From JBJXDT01 sp046153505 (GTDB lineage Bacteria > Pseudomonadota > Gammaproteobacteria > Burkholderiales > Methylophilaceae), in the NCBI GenBank assembly GCA_046153505.1, contig JBJXDT010000015.1, positions 1-45,133 on the forward strand: 45,133 nt of DNA, written 5' to 3'. This document shows positions 24,812 through 34,396 of this stretch, one piece after another. The notes under the pieces are model-generated. The model saw only the letters and a list, made by a program, of their open reading frames with translations, was not told the DNA's origin and did no database searches. Position 1 is the first letter of the stretch. Each line of letters begins with the position of its first letter. A program made the translations under genes and the position numbers.

Positions 24812-25864
24812 TTACTTTTCGGTCAGCTTAGCAAGCGCTGCCTCTAAAGCCTTTATTTTATCTGTTAATTGATTTAAGTGGCGAATATTTGCCGCGGTTT
24901 TAAGCCAATCTTCATGCGCTTGAGACGGCATCAATGCTGTATATGTGCCAGATTTGTTGATAGAACGCATCATCATACTGCCAGGCGAAATAGTCACGTT
25001 GTCAGCAATGCTCAAATGTCCCAAAATCATGGCTGCGCCACCAATTTTGCAATGTTTTCCAATGATTGCGCTGCCAGCAATACCCGTGCAGCCAGCTATG
25101 ACAGTATGCGCGCCAATGCGACAATTATGTGCAATTTGGATGAGATTATCCAGCTTAACACCATCTTCTATTACCGTGTCATCAACTGCGCCTCGGTCGA
25201 TAGTCGTATTAGCGCCGATGTCTACATGGTCATGAATCACTACTCGCCCAATTTGAGGAATTTTTACCCAAACACCATTTTCCTCCGCGTAACCAAAACC
25301 ATCGTTTCCAATCACGCAACCAGAAAACAAGTTGCAGTATGCGCCAATTTGCGTGCCGTGCTTAATGGTAACATTTGCTTCCAAAACCGTGTGCTTGCCT
25401 ATGCGCGAATTATGCTCAATTACGCTGCCAACACCAATAACGACACCTTCTTCCAAGTTGACGTTTTTACCAATGAAAACATGTGCGCCTATACTGCAAG
25501 TTGGATGAATTTTGGCTGAGGTATCTATCTCGGCACTCTCATGAACGCCATGCTGAGGCATAGAAACAGGATTGAGCAATTTGGAAACTTTTGCAAAATA
25601 AGCGTAAGGATTCTCCGTAATAATTTTAGGTAGCGCTGTGAGTCCAGCATACTCTGGTTTTAAAATGACAGCTGAAGCTTTAGTATCGGATAGTTTTGAA
25701 CTGTACTTAGTGTCGTTAAAAAAACCAATAGCACCCATCTGCGCATGTGCCAGCGAACCAACTCGGTGAATTTTAGTATCGGCATCACCCAAAATCTCAC
25801 CACCTAAGTCGGCAACAATTTGGGTTAATGTTAGAGAATTACTTGATGACAACTCTAGACTCAT
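24812..25864 (-). CDS. lpxD: UDP-3-O-(3-hydroxyacyl)glucosamine N-acyltransferase
   Basis: 350 residues. Third step of lipid A synthesis. An N-terminal uridine-binding domain (about 1-100, with FFNDTKYSSKL) is followed by a long hexapeptide-repeat helix and a short C-terminal coiled helix (HLNQLTDKIKALEAALAKL). The active-site histidine is in IQIAHNCRIGAH (about 245). The repeated hexapeptides create a long spurious frame on the other strand. Confidence 0.96.
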   Translation of the reverse strand: MSLELSSSNSLTLTQIVADLGGEILGDADTKIHRVGSLAHAQMGAIGFFNDTKYSSKLSDTKASAVILKPEYAGLTALPKIITENPYAYFAKVSKLLNPVSMPQHGVHESAEIDTSAKIHPTCSIGAHVFIGKNVNLEEGVVIGVGSVIEHNSRIGKHTVLEANVTIKHGTQIGAYCNLFSGCVIGNDGFGYAEENGVWVKIPQIGRVVIHDHVDIGANTTIDRGAVDDTVIEDGVKLDNLIQIAHNCRIGAHTVIAGCTGIAGSAIIGKHCKIGGAAMILGHLSIADNVTISPGSMMMRSINKSGTYTALMPSQAHEDWLKTAANIRHLNQLTDKIKALEAALAKLTEK

Positions 25865-25882
25865 AAGCGCGAGCCATAAACG

Positions 25883-26386
25883 CTATTTTTTACCTAAAAG
25901 TTTTAATACTTTATCGGTAATATCTATTTTTTTGCTCGCATATGCTACACCACCATACACCACCAAATCATAACTTTCAGTTTCTGATACGGTTTGCACT
26001 GCTTTATTGATGCGATCTTGCAAACTAGCAAGCTCTTCATTTTTACGCAAATTAATATCTTCACGCAGTTCACGTTGTTTACGTTGGAACTCGATTTTTT
26101 GATTTGATGCATCGCGTTCTTTACTGCGACGATCAGCTTCTGACATGGTCACACCTTCTTTATCGAGTGAAGACTCCAAGTCTCGAATTTGCTTTTGCAT
26201 TTTATCTAGCTCTGCAGAACGTGGACTAAATTCTTTTTCTAACTTTTTACCACTTTCCGCTGTTTGCGGGGCTTCTTGCAAGATTTTATCAACTTGCACA
26301 TAGCCTATTTTAAGGTCAGCCGCGAACAAATTGGCGCTCACCCCCATCAAAATTACACCAAACAATATATTTAAAATATTACGCAA
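25883..26386 (-). CDS. skp: OmpH/Skp-family periplasmic chaperone
   Basis: 167 residues, TTG start with ggag 6-7 bases upstream; an ATG within that site is out of frame. Residues 1-22 are a signal peptide (ending ANLFAAD). KIGYVQVDKILQEAP opens the mature protein, then a charged coiled coil (about 45-125) forms the tentacle arms that hold unfolded outer-membrane proteins. VLKLLGKK is the C-terminus. Directly downstream of bamA and upstream of lpxD, as in most proteobacteria. Confidence 0.93.
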   Translation of the reverse strand: MRNILNILFGVILMGVSANLFAADLKIGYVQVDKILQEAPQTAESGKKLEKEFSPRSAELDKMQKQIRDLESSLDKEGVTMSEADRRSKERDASNQKIEFQRKQRELREDINLRKNEELASLQDRINKAVQTVSETESYDLVVYGGVAYASKKIDITDKVLKLLGKK

Positions 26387-26466
26387 TTTCTATCTCCATA
26401 CAAAGACGAGCAACTTTAGACTCGACACATCATATTCTACTACTAAAAAAGTCAAAATGGATTTAA

Positions 26467-28779
26467 CTAAAATTGTTTACCTAGCTGGAATTGAATAGAT
26501 TCAGTTTTATCTGTCGCTTCTGATTTTAGAGGTTTAGCATAAATTAACTTTAATGGTCCAAATGGCGAGAACCAACTAACACCAAAACCCGCGCTATATC
26601 TTAAATCCCCAAGGTTAACTGATTGGTTACTTCCCCAAACGTTTCCGCCATCAACAAATGCACTAAGACGAAATTGCTTAGAGTCTTTAAGTAATGGTAT
26701 TGGTGTAAATACTTCAGCATTGCCTACAATTCGGCGTGTCCCGCCAACGGCAAAATTCAACTTTGTGACTGGATCAGTATCTTGAGGTCCAAGTGAGCCA
26801 TTAGCAAAACCCCGTACAGAGTTTACGCCGCCTGCGTAGAAATTTTTGAAAAATGGATAAACATTTCCACCATAATTGTCCGCGTAACCTAGTTCGCCAT
26901 TTAACAGAAATGTAATGTTTTTGCTAAAATCTTTGTACCATGCGTGTTGATACTCTAACTTGTAATATTCCAAATCCAGTCCAGGAATACCAACTTCAGA
27001 GCTTAGTTGCTGATAAACGCCACGTTTGGGAAACTGAATATTATCTCTTGTGTCATGCGTCCATGATAATGCTAATTGCAAAGAGTTAGAGGTACAGCCA
27101 GTAGCATTTCCACAAAAATCTAGGTATTGCTTTGGACTTTGCGTTGAAAGTTTAATTTTAGTTAAATCACCCGTTAAACCAGCCGATAAATAGTCTTTTT
27201 CATTCAGAGGCAAACCAAATCTCACCCCAGCACCGTATGATGAGCTACTATATGTACCAATATCCAATGAACCTGTATTGACATCGCGCCGGTATAAGTC
27301 AAAGCCACGGCTAATACCATCAGGCGTAAAATAGGGGTCGGTATAGGATAATGAGTATGTAGTATTTACTCTACCTGTATTGATTTGCGCAGAAACTTGG
27401 TTACCAGTGCCCAAGAAATTGCCTTGATTGACCGTTACACCGACAACCACGCCTTCGTTGCTTGATAAACCTGCACCAAATTGAATACTACCAGTCGATT
27501 TCTCAGCGACATTGATATTCAGATCCACTTGATCATTGCTGCCAGGTACAGCTGGTGTTTCCACATCCACGTTATCAAAGTAATTTAGACGATTAATACG
27601 TTCTTTAGATCGATTGATTTTATCGCCTGCATACCATGCAGATTCTAATTGACGTATTTCGCGACGAATAACAGTATCTTTTGTGCGCGTATTGCCAGTA
27701 ATGTTGATGCGGCGCACATACACTCGACGACCAGGATCTACAAAAAAGGTGAAGGTTGCCGTGTGGTTTTCTTTATTAATTTCAGGGATCGCATTTACGT
27801 TTGAGAAGGCATAGCCCTCATTACCAAGCCTATCGCCAATTGCCTTACTCGATTCTGTGATTTTTTGACGATTAAAGGTATCGCCTTTCTGCAGAGATAT
27901 AAGCGGCTTTAACTCTGATTCAGGTAACTGCAAGTCACCCGCTAACTTCACATCACTAATCGTGTATTTTTCGCCTTCAGTCACATTGATTGTAATAAAT
28001 ATATCTTGCTTATCTGGCGATATTGAAACTTGTGTTGAGTCGATGGAGAACTCTAAATAACCTTGATTCAAGTAAAAAGACTTGAGTGTCTCCAAATCTG
28101 CAGTGAGTTTTTGCTTGGAATATTGGTCATCTTTATTCCACCAGCTCATCCAATTGGGCGTTGTGAGTAAAAACTCGGCACGTAAGTCATCTGTGGTAAA
28201 TACATTATTTCCAACGATATTAATATCACGAATTTTAGCAGCGACGCCCTCTTCAATCTCAAAGCGCACCGCAACGCGATTGCGCTCTAGCGGGCTGACG
28301 ACAGTTTTAACAGTAGCGCCATATTTGCCTGAAGCAAGGTATTGACGCTTAATTTCCTGCTCGGCGCGATCCAATTGAGATTTATCGAAAATCAAACCTT
28401 CAGCAATGCCAATTTGCTTCAATCCTTCAGTCATTTTGTCGGATGGGAAAGATTTATTGCCGCTGAAATCTATTTTTGCAATGGCTGAGCGTTCTTGCAC
28501 AGTCACGACAAGCACGTCACCTTCCGCTTCAATACGCACATCTTTAAAAAAACCTGTCGCGTAAAGCGACTTAATGGCTTGCGTGGCTTTTTCATCGCTC
28601 ATTACATCGCCCACAGCAACGGGCAAATAGTTGAATATCGTGCCTGGTTCGGTGCGTTGCAAACCTTCTACACGAATATCTTTAACAACAAATGGCTCGA
28701 GCGCCAATGCATGATGACTGAATAAAGAGAAAATTATTGCTGATAAAGTACGTTGTTTAAACAAATTGCTAACCCACAA
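26467..28779 (-). CDS. bamA: Outer-membrane protein assembly factor BamA
   Basis: 770 residues with signal peptide, five POTRA domains (first VVKDIRVEGLQRTEPGTIF) to about residue 350, then a 16-strand barrel ending QFQLGKQF. FGAGLSSNEGVVVGV begins the barrel and GGVNSVRGFANGSLGP contains the (V/I)RGF motif of the barrel interior. The frame opens with a TTG at 28779 that overlaps the rseP stop; a second TTG at 28764 gives an equally good signal peptide (LFKQRTLSAIIFSLFSHHA) and better spacing from a gtggg. The exact start is therefore uncertain by 5 codons. Confidence 0.96.
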   Translation of the reverse strand: MWVSNLFKQRTLSAIIFSLFSHHALALEPFVVKDIRVEGLQRTEPGTIFNYLPVAVGDVMSDEKATQAIKSLYATGFFKDVRIEAEGDVLVVTVQERSAIAKIDFSGNKSFPSDKMTEGLKQIGIAEGLIFDKSQLDRAEQEIKRQYLASGKYGATVKTVVSPLERNRVAVRFEIEEGVAAKIRDINIVGNNVFTTDDLRAEFLLTTPNWMSWWNKDDQYSKQKLTADLETLKSFYLNQGYLEFSIDSTQVSISPDKQDIFITINVTEGEKYTISDVKLAGDLQLPESELKPLISLQKGDTFNRQKITESSKAIGDRLGNEGYAFSNVNAIPEINKENHTATFTFFVDPGRRVYVRRINITGNTRTKDTVIRREIRQLESAWYAGDKINRSKERINRLNYFDNVDVETPAVPGSNDQVDLNINVAEKSTGSIQFGAGLSSNEGVVVGVTVNQGNFLGTGNQVSAQINTGRVNTTYSLSYTDPYFTPDGISRGFDLYRRDVNTGSLDIGTYSSSSYGAGVRFGLPLNEKDYLSAGLTGDLTKIKLSTQSPKQYLDFCGNATGCTSNSLQLALSWTHDTRDNIQFPKRGVYQQLSSEVGIPGLDLEYYKLEYQHAWYKDFSKNITFLLNGELGYADNYGGNVYPFFKNFYAGGVNSVRGFANGSLGPQDTDPVTKLNFAVGGTRRIVGNAEVFTPIPLLKDSKQFRLSAFVDGGNVWGSNQSVNLGDLRYSAGFGVSWFSPFGPLKLIYAKPLKSEATDKTESIQFQLGKQF

Positions 28780-30160
28780 CTAATCGATGTATGTCATTAA
28801 AAATGGCAATGCTCATAAGCAAACCCAAAGCCCCAAATCCTATTTTTTGTCCCCATAGCATTGTTTGTTCTGATACTGGGGAGCCTTTTATAATTTCAGT
28901 TATATAATACATCAAATGGCCGCCATCTAATACAGGAATTGGCAAAAGGTTCAGAACACCAATGCTGATGCTGACTAACGCAAGAAACCCCAGATAGACA
29001 TCTAAGCCCATTCCAGCGCTTTCTCCAGCATAACTAGCAATGGTTACAGGGCCGCTAATTCCCTTGACAGAAGCCTTACCAGACAACATATACCACATCA
29101 TTTTCAGGCTAAATAAGGATGTATTCCAAGTTTTACTCACAGCTTTTGTTAAACTTGTTAATGGAGAATAATGTATCTCTATCAATAACTTATCAATTTC
29201 CTTTTGGTCGACTTTGGCTGCCGCTCCAATTCTACCGACTTTAATATTGCCTTCTTTAATCGACTCTGGTGTGATGACAATTTTTAAAATTTTCTTTTGG
29301 CGTTCAATTTCAAACTGCAAATTCTTATCCGGGCTCGCCTTTATGGTATTAACAACCTCATCCCAATTTTTAATTTGTACTTTATCGATGCTCAAAATTT
29401 TATCTTTTGCCTTTAAGCCCGCTTTTTCTGCGACACTATTAGCTAAAACCTCTCCAATCAAGGCTTCTGGGGTGGGCCTAAACATTTCAACGCCCATGGT
29501 TTCAAGCACATCAACTTCAGCATCACTCGCAGCACCTGCAAAGTTAAGGGTGTGTAGGTGTAACTCATTTCCGTTGGAGACCGCCTCAATTTTCACAGTT
29601 TTTTTGTCTAGTGAGGCTTCTAAAAGCGCCCATCGTGCATCTTGCCAAGTTGCAATGGTCTTACCATCAATTTTCTGAATGAGCTCTCCCTTAGTTAGGC
29701 TAGCTTTTGCGGCAAGACCGTTCTCTTTCACATTGCCCACAATCGGGCGCATCCCAGTTTCGCCTTGCATTAGCAATATCCAAAACAATAAAATCGCCAA
29801 TAATAAATTCGCAACAGGTCCCGCCAACACAATCGCGATGCGCTTCCACACGGACTGACGATTGAAAGCGCGACTTAGTTCAGCCTCAGAGTATTGTAGT
29901 TTTGACGTGTCAGAATTGGCTTCTACCTCGGCTTTAATCTCTCGTTCATCGAGCATTTTTACAAATCCACCCAGCGGAATGGCTGCAAGTACGAATTCCG
30001 TTTGGTCTTTACCAAAGGATTTTTGCCAAAGTGGTTTGCCAAAGCCTATTGAAAACCTTAGTACGCGAACACCACACCAACGCGCAACTTGAAAATGACC
30101 AAACTCATGAATGGTGACAATAAGACCAATAGTAACGACAAATGCAGCGATGGTTAGCAC
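28769..30160 (-). CDS. rseP: Site-2 zinc metalloprotease RseP
   Basis: 463 residues, GTG start. Inner-membrane protease that cuts anti-sigma factor RseA during envelope stress. The zinc motif HEFGH is at residues 18-22 in the first membrane helix and the third ligand is in LLPIPVLDGGHLMYY near residue 405. Two PDZ domains (about 135-310) lie between. The start overlaps the dxr stop by 7 bases and its end overlaps the bamA frame, fitting a co-regulated envelope stress unit. Confidence 0.95.
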   Translation of the reverse strand: MLTIAAFVVTIGLIVTIHEFGHFQVARWCGVRVLRFSIGFGKPLWQKSFGKDQTEFVLAAIPLGGFVKMLDEREIKAEVEANSDTSKLQYSEAELSRAFNRQSVWKRIAIVLAGPVANLLLAILLFWILLMQGETGMRPIVGNVKENGLAAKASLTKGELIQKIDGKTIATWQDARWALLEASLDKKTVKIEAVSNGNELHLHTLNFAGAASDAEVDVLETMGVEMFRPTPEALIGEVLANSVAEKAGLKAKDKILSIDKVQIKNWDEVVNTIKASPDKNLQFEIERQKKILKIVITPESIKEGNIKVGRIGAAAKVDQKEIDKLLIEIHYSPLTSLTKAVSKTWNTSLFSLKMMWYMLSGKASVKGISGPVTIASYAGESAGMGLDVYLGFLALVSISIGVLNLLPIPVLDGGHLMYYITEIIKGSPVSEQTMLWGQKIGFGALGLLMSIAIFNDIHRLVVG

Positions 30161-31353
30161 GCCAGCGCCTTCTGTTTGTGACTCTCAACAATCCACTTGC
30201 TGGCATATTGTCGCGCACGAGCGTCAACATCAACTACATGTTCAATCGAACTTACCGTTTCTGCAGCAATACTGTCGAGTGCGCTAGCAATCAAACTTGG
30301 AATATCCGTAAAAGTGATTTCTTCTTTAAGAAACGCGCCTACCGCCACTTCGTTGACCGCATTTAAAATGGTTGGCGCAGTTCCACCGGCATTTAAGGCG
30401 TCATAAGCCAGTTGCAAACAAGGGAAGCGAATAAAATCTGGTGCTTCGAACTCTAGTTTAGCAATACTCAACAAATCCAGCGAACTCACACCCGATAGAA
30501 TACGGTTGGGATAGCCTAAAGCGTAAGCTATCGGTGTGCGCATATCTGGATTACCAAGCTGCGCTAAGACGCTGCCATCAACATACTCCACCATACTGTG
30601 AATAACGCTTTGCGGATGAACCACAACCTCAATCTGCTCAGCACTCGCGTTAAAAAGCCAGTGCGCCTCAATGACCTCTAGCCCTTTATTCATTAATGTT
30701 GCTGAGTCAATGGTAATTTTTGCGCCCATGACCCAATTAGGGTGCTTCAAAGCTAAAGCCGGCGTGACATGATTAAGTTGTTCACTACTAAACTTTCTAA
30801 AAGGTCCGCCAGACGCTGTAAGAATAATCTTTTTAACGCCACCATCTTTTAAGTGCTGTAGCTTTTGCGGAGGCATCACCTGAAAAATCGCGTTGTGTTC
30901 GCTATCTATTGGCAATAGTGTTGCGCCACCAACCTTTACCGCTTGCATAAACAAACTTCCCGCCATCACAAGCGTTTCTTTGTTCGCAAGTAAAATACGT
31001 TTCCCAGCATTTGCTGCTGCCATGGCCGGTTTCAAACCAGCTGCCCCAACAATCGCCGCCATCACAACATCCACATTGTCATCACTGGCAACTTGCTCCA
31101 AACCATTCATGCCTGTTAGTACTTGTGTTTGGGAGTTTTCAACTTTGAGCTTTGCTGAAAGCGCAGCCGCAGCTTTTTCATCTAACAGCACAGCAAAATC
31201 AGGATGATGAGTTAGACATTGCTTGAAAAGAGATTCAACGTTGGTGTTAGCAGCCAATGCAAAAACGCGAAAACTCCCCGAATGGCGCTCAATAACATCA
31301 AGCGTTTGTTGACCAATTGTGCCAGTGCTGCCCAAAATGCTGACGTTTTGCAT
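30154..31353 (-). CDS. dxr: 1-deoxy-D-xylulose 5-phosphate reductoisomerase
   Basis: 399 residues. Commits DXP to MEP in isoprenoid synthesis, supplying FPP for undecaprenol (uppS, same operon) and squalene (hpnCDE, 12 kb away). ILGSTGTIGQQTLDVI is the NADPH loop; LPIDSEHNAIFQ and LTASGGPFRKF are substrate and metal-binding blocks. The ATG abuts the cdsA stop (TAA then ATG). Confidence 0.96.
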   Translation of the reverse strand: MQNVSILGSTGTIGQQTLDVIERHSGSFRVFALAANTNVESLFKQCLTHHPDFAVLLDEKAAAALSAKLKVENSQTQVLTGMNGLEQVASDDNVDVVMAAIVGAAGLKPAMAAANAGKRILLANKETLVMAGSLFMQAVKVGGATLLPIDSEHNAIFQVMPPQKLQHLKDGGVKKIILTASGGPFRKFSSEQLNHVTPALALKHPNWVMGAKITIDSATLMNKGLEVIEAHWLFNASAEQIEVVVHPQSVIHSMVEYVDGSVLAQLGNPDMRTPIAYALGYPNRILSGVSSLDLLSIAKLEFEAPDFIRFPCLQLAYDALNAGGTAPTILNAVNEVAVGAFLKEEITFTDIPSLIASALDSIAAETVSSIEHVVDVDARARQYASKWIVESHKQKALAC

Positions 31354-32175
31354 TTAACGTGTCAACCCATAATAGTTGTAGATATAAATCAGCAAAATAG
31401 CAATAGGCAAACTTGGAATCAAACCATCGATGCGGTCTAGAATACCGCCATGACCAGGTAATAAATCCCCACTATCTTTAATGTTGGCTTGACGTTTCAT
31501 CAGTGATTCAAACAAATCACCAATCACGCCAAAACAGGCGACTATCCAAAGCAGCGGGAATATGGCCAGATTATCTGCACCGAATCCAAAGCGCAAAATC
31601 GCCGCAAATAGCGATACACCAAGCAATGCGCCGAACACACCTTCCCAGGTTTTTCCTGGGCTAATAAAAGGTGCAAGTTTGGCTTTGCCGAAGTTTTTAC
31701 CAGAAAAATAGGCTGCACTATCAGCAATCCAAATGGTAGCAAGCAAAATCAATAATAGCCATGGGTCTGCGCCTCTAGCACAAATAAGCGCTAGCCATAA
31801 TGGTGCCAGCAGGAGCACACCAAGCATCCCCATAACGAATTTATTGCGAATCAAGAACCGCTTTGCCAGCCATATTGGTACGATTAATGCCCAAAAAAGT
31901 GCTGCCACAAAAAAAGCAGTGATGGATTTATAAAAAAACAGATGAAAACCATAATTCCGCATAAATATCACCGCGAATATGCCGACGGAAGCGCAAATAA
32001 CCGTATATATCCAGCGCTCGGTTGGGTTTAACTTAATCAACGCTCCCCATTCGTATATTGCCAGCAAGTTAACACCAAGCATCGCCACTGCCCAAGTTTC
32101 ATCGGAAAACATAAACAGCGCTGGCAGAAATGCTGCAATGAGAATGAGTGAGGTGATGATACGGGTTTTTAGCAT
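31354..32175 (-). CDS. cdsA: Phosphatidate cytidylyltransferase
   Basis: 273 residues with about seven or eight membrane helices. Makes CDP-diacylglycerol from phosphatidate and CTP. The C-terminal signature runs from FISPGKTWEGVFGALLG to GDLFESLMKRQANIKDSGDL, ending PGHGGILDRIDGL. Follows uppS by 8 bases. Confidence 0.95.
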   Translation of the reverse strand: MLKTRIITSLILIAAFLPALFMFSDETWAVAMLGVNLLAIYEWGALIKLNPTERWIYTVICASVGIFAVIFMRNYGFHLFFYKSITAFFVAALFWALIVPIWLAKRFLIRNKFVMGMLGVLLLAPLWLALICARGADPWLLLILLATIWIADSAAYFSGKNFGKAKLAPFISPGKTWEGVFGALLGVSLFAAILRFGFGADNLAIFPLLWIVACFGVIGDLFESLMKRQANIKDSGDLLPGHGGILDRIDGLIPSLPIAILLIYIYNYYGLTR

Positions 32176-32183
32176 AAAATAAG

Positions 32184-32984
32184 TTAATTGTTGGATTCAA
32201 CTTTTGGCGTGGTTAATTGCTCGCTAGTCCGTCCAAAGCGCCGCTCACGTTGTTGATATGAAGCTATGGCCAAGTCAAATGCTTCTTTATCAAAATCTGG
32301 CCATAAAGTATCAGTAAAATAGAGTTCCGTATAAGCAAGTTGCCATAATAGAAAATTGCTAATACGTTTTTCGCCACCTGTGCGAATGAACAAATCTGGC
32401 TCTGGGGCGTAATTCATCGACAAAAATGGCGTCAAATCTTCTTCATCTAACTCCCCACCCTGACCCAACTTTTCTTGCAAATTTTTACTTTTGAGTATTT
32501 TGTTGGTTGCTTGCAAGATATCCCAGCGCCCCCCGTAATTTGCTGCGATAGTGAGGGTAAGTCCCGTATTTTTTTCTGTTAGTTTTACGGACTCTTTAAG
32601 CTGCTTAACCAACTCTTTACTGAAGCGACTACGGTCACCAATCAGTTTTAAACGAATATTATTGTCATGCAACTTGACGACTTCGCGCTTGAGTGTATGC
32701 ATAAAAAGTCCCATTAAAAAGCTAACTTCTTCTTCAGGGCGACGCCAGTTTTCGCTACTAAAAGCAAATAAAGTGAGATATTTTACGTTTAACTCAGCAC
32801 AATATTTCACCAACTCACGCACCGTTTCTACACCACTTTTGTGCCCCATCACACGCGGAAGAAAGCGTTTACGCGCCCATCGCCCATTGCCATCCATAAT
32901 CACCGCAATGTGATTGGGAATCTCATTGATAACGGGAATAAATTTTGTCGAGCTAGAAAATAAACGCTTAGAAAATAGGGCCAA
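32184..32984 (-). CDS. uppS: Undecaprenyl diphosphate synthase
   Basis: About 266 residues. Adds isopentenyl units in cis to FPP to make the carrier lipid for peptidoglycan and O antigen. HIAVIMDGNGRWA holds the catalytic aspartate; FAFSSENWRRPEEEV and FIRTGGEKRISNFLLWQ bind substrates. Two in-frame TTG codons are available: 32990 and 32984. I chose 32984, since the ggag at 32992-32995 is 7 bases from it but only 1 base from the other. No ATG exists upstream of the active site, so a TTG start is nearly forced. Confidence 0.93.
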   Translation of the reverse strand: MALFSKRLFSSSTKFIPVINEIPNHIAVIMDGNGRWARKRFLPRVMGHKSGVETVRELVKYCAELNVKYLTLFAFSSENWRRPEEEVSFLMGLFMHTLKREVVKLHDNNIRLKLIGDRSRFSKELVKQLKESVKLTEKNTGLTLTIAANYGGRWDILQATNKILKSKNLQEKLGQGGELDEEDLTPFLSMNYAPEPDLFIRTGGEKRISNFLLWQLAYTELYFTDTLWPDFDKEAFDLAIASYQQRERRFGRTSEQLTTPKVESNN

Positions 32985-32997
32985 AGCCAAACTCCGG

Positions 32998-33555
32998 TTA
33001 AACGGCCATCAAATCAGCTTCTTTGACTTGCAGTAGTTTATCTACTTCAACCACCGCTTTATCTGTCATTTTCTGCACTTCGTCTTGGGCACGACGTTCA
33101 TCATCTTCGCTAATTGCTTTGTCCTTAATTAGTTTTTTCAGTGCATCATTCGCATCTCGTCGAACATTACGGATGGAAACTTTTGCATTTTCACCCTCGC
33201 TACGAACAATTTTAATCAAATCGCGTCTACGCTCCTCGGTCAGCATCGGCATTGGTACGCGAATCACATCGCCATTGGTGGCAGGATTAAGGCCTAAATC
33301 AGAGTCGCGAATGGCTTTTTCAACTTTCGCAATCATATTTTTTTCATAAGGTTGAACGTTGATGGTGCGTGCATCGCCCAAATTCACATTGGCGACCTGA
33401 TTGACTGCCACCATCGAACCATAATACTCCACCATCACATGGTCTAATAGGCCAACGTGCGCTCGGCCTGTGCGCACTTTAGCCAAATCATTTTTAAGCG
33501 CTTCTAAAGATTTTTGCATTCTCTGATCAGCATTTTTTTTAATTTCTTCCACCAT
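32998..33555 (-). CDS. frr: Ribosome recycling factor
   Basis: 185 residues. Splits post-termination ribosomes with EF-G. The three-helix domain carries KVRTGRAHVGLLDHVMVEYYG near residue 28 and IRNVRRDANDALKKL near 130. Ribosome binding site ggagg is well spaced before the ATG. Starts 12 bases after pyrH. Confidence 0.96.
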   Translation of the reverse strand: MVEEIKKNADQRMQKSLEALKNDLAKVRTGRAHVGLLDHVMVEYYGSMVAVNQVANVNLGDARTINVQPYEKNMIAKVEKAIRDSDLGLNPATNGDVIRVPMPMLTEERRRDLIKIVRSEGENAKVSIRNVRRDANDALKKLIKDKAISEDDERRAQDEVQKMTDKAVVEVDKLLQVKEADLMAV

Positions 33556-33567
33556 TACATCCTCCAG

Positions 33568-34287
33568 CTATTTGTTTACTACTTTGGTACCTTCGTTTTC
33601 ACCCATAATGACGCGCATCAGCCCGTCTGGCTTAAATATACTAAAAACACAAATCGGCAAATTTTGATCGCGACAAAGCGTTAGCGCCGTTGCATCCATC
33701 ACTTTTAAGTTTTTCTGAATTGCTTCATCAAAAGTGACTATTTCGTAGCGTTTTGCATCTTTATTTTTCTTCGGGTCATCCGTATAAATACCATCCACTT
33801 TGGTTGCTTTTAACACAATTTCCGCACTAATCTCAGCGCCGCGTAAAGCCGCAGCAGTGTCGGTTGTAAAAAACGGGTTGCCTGTACCTCCGCCAAAAAT
33901 CACCACGCAGCCTTTATTCAATTGATGTAGCGCCTTAGCGCGCACATAAGGTTCAACCACGCCCTCTACAGGTAGACCACTTTGCACACGCGCTTTCAGG
34001 TCGATATTTTTCATTGCATCTTGCAGTGCCATGGCATTCATCACTGTTGCCAGCATGCCCATATAATCGGCCGTTGCCCTATCCATGCCAGCTGCCGCAG
34101 GCGCCATACCGCGAAAAATATTGCCACCGCCAATCACAACCGCAACTTGCACACCCAAATCCACAATCTCTTTCACTTGTGTCACGATATTTCTAATCGT
34201 CGCTTGGTTGATACCATAAGCGTCATCGCCCATCAGCGCCTCACCCGAGAGCTTAAGAAGAATGCGTTTGTATGCGGTTTTCGCCAT
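33568..34287 (-). CDS. pyrH: UMP kinase
   Basis: 239 residues. Phosphorylates UMP with ATP; hexameric amino-acid-kinase fold. RILLKLSGEALMGDD is at the start, VIGGGNIFRGMA (about 52-63) and GGGTGNPFFTTDTAAALRG (about 132) are conserved. It follows a terminator-like hairpin after tsf, so part of the rpsB-tsf message probably ends before it. Confidence 0.96.
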   Translation of the reverse strand: MAKTAYKRILLKLSGEALMGDDAYGINQATIRNIVTQVKEIVDLGVQVAVVIGGGNIFRGMAPAAAGMDRATADYMGMLATVMNAMALQDAMKNIDLKARVQSGLPVEGVVEPYVRAKALHQLNKGCVVIFGGGTGNPFFTTDTAAALRGAEISAEIVLKATKVDGIYTDDPKKNKDAKRYEIVTFDEAIQKNLKVMDATALTLCRDQNLPICVFSIFKPDGLMRVIMGENEGTKVVNK

Positions 34288-34344
34288 TATTATCCTTATT
34301 TTAAAACTACGCCTATTTTAATCATAAATGCCGTCTTTAGGCAC

Positions 34345-34384
34345 AAAAAAAGTGGATGCAGCATATGCTGGATCCACTTTTTTT
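34345..34384 (-). terminator. Strong bidirectional terminator between tsf and pyrH
   Basis: Seven A's, gtggat, one G-G mismatch, cagca paired to tgctg, then atccac and seven T's. Nearly perfect 19-base arms. It would stop most rpsB-tsf transcripts, leaving pyrH and the long envelope operon to read-through or an internal promoter. Confidence 0.85.
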
Positions 34385-34396
34385 ACTGATAAAGAA

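Noticed and set aside
24878..25519. 213-codon open frame on the + strand opposite lpxD
   Set aside because: The hexapeptide repeats of lpxD suppress stops on the other strand; the product is not protein-like and lpxD is unmistakable.
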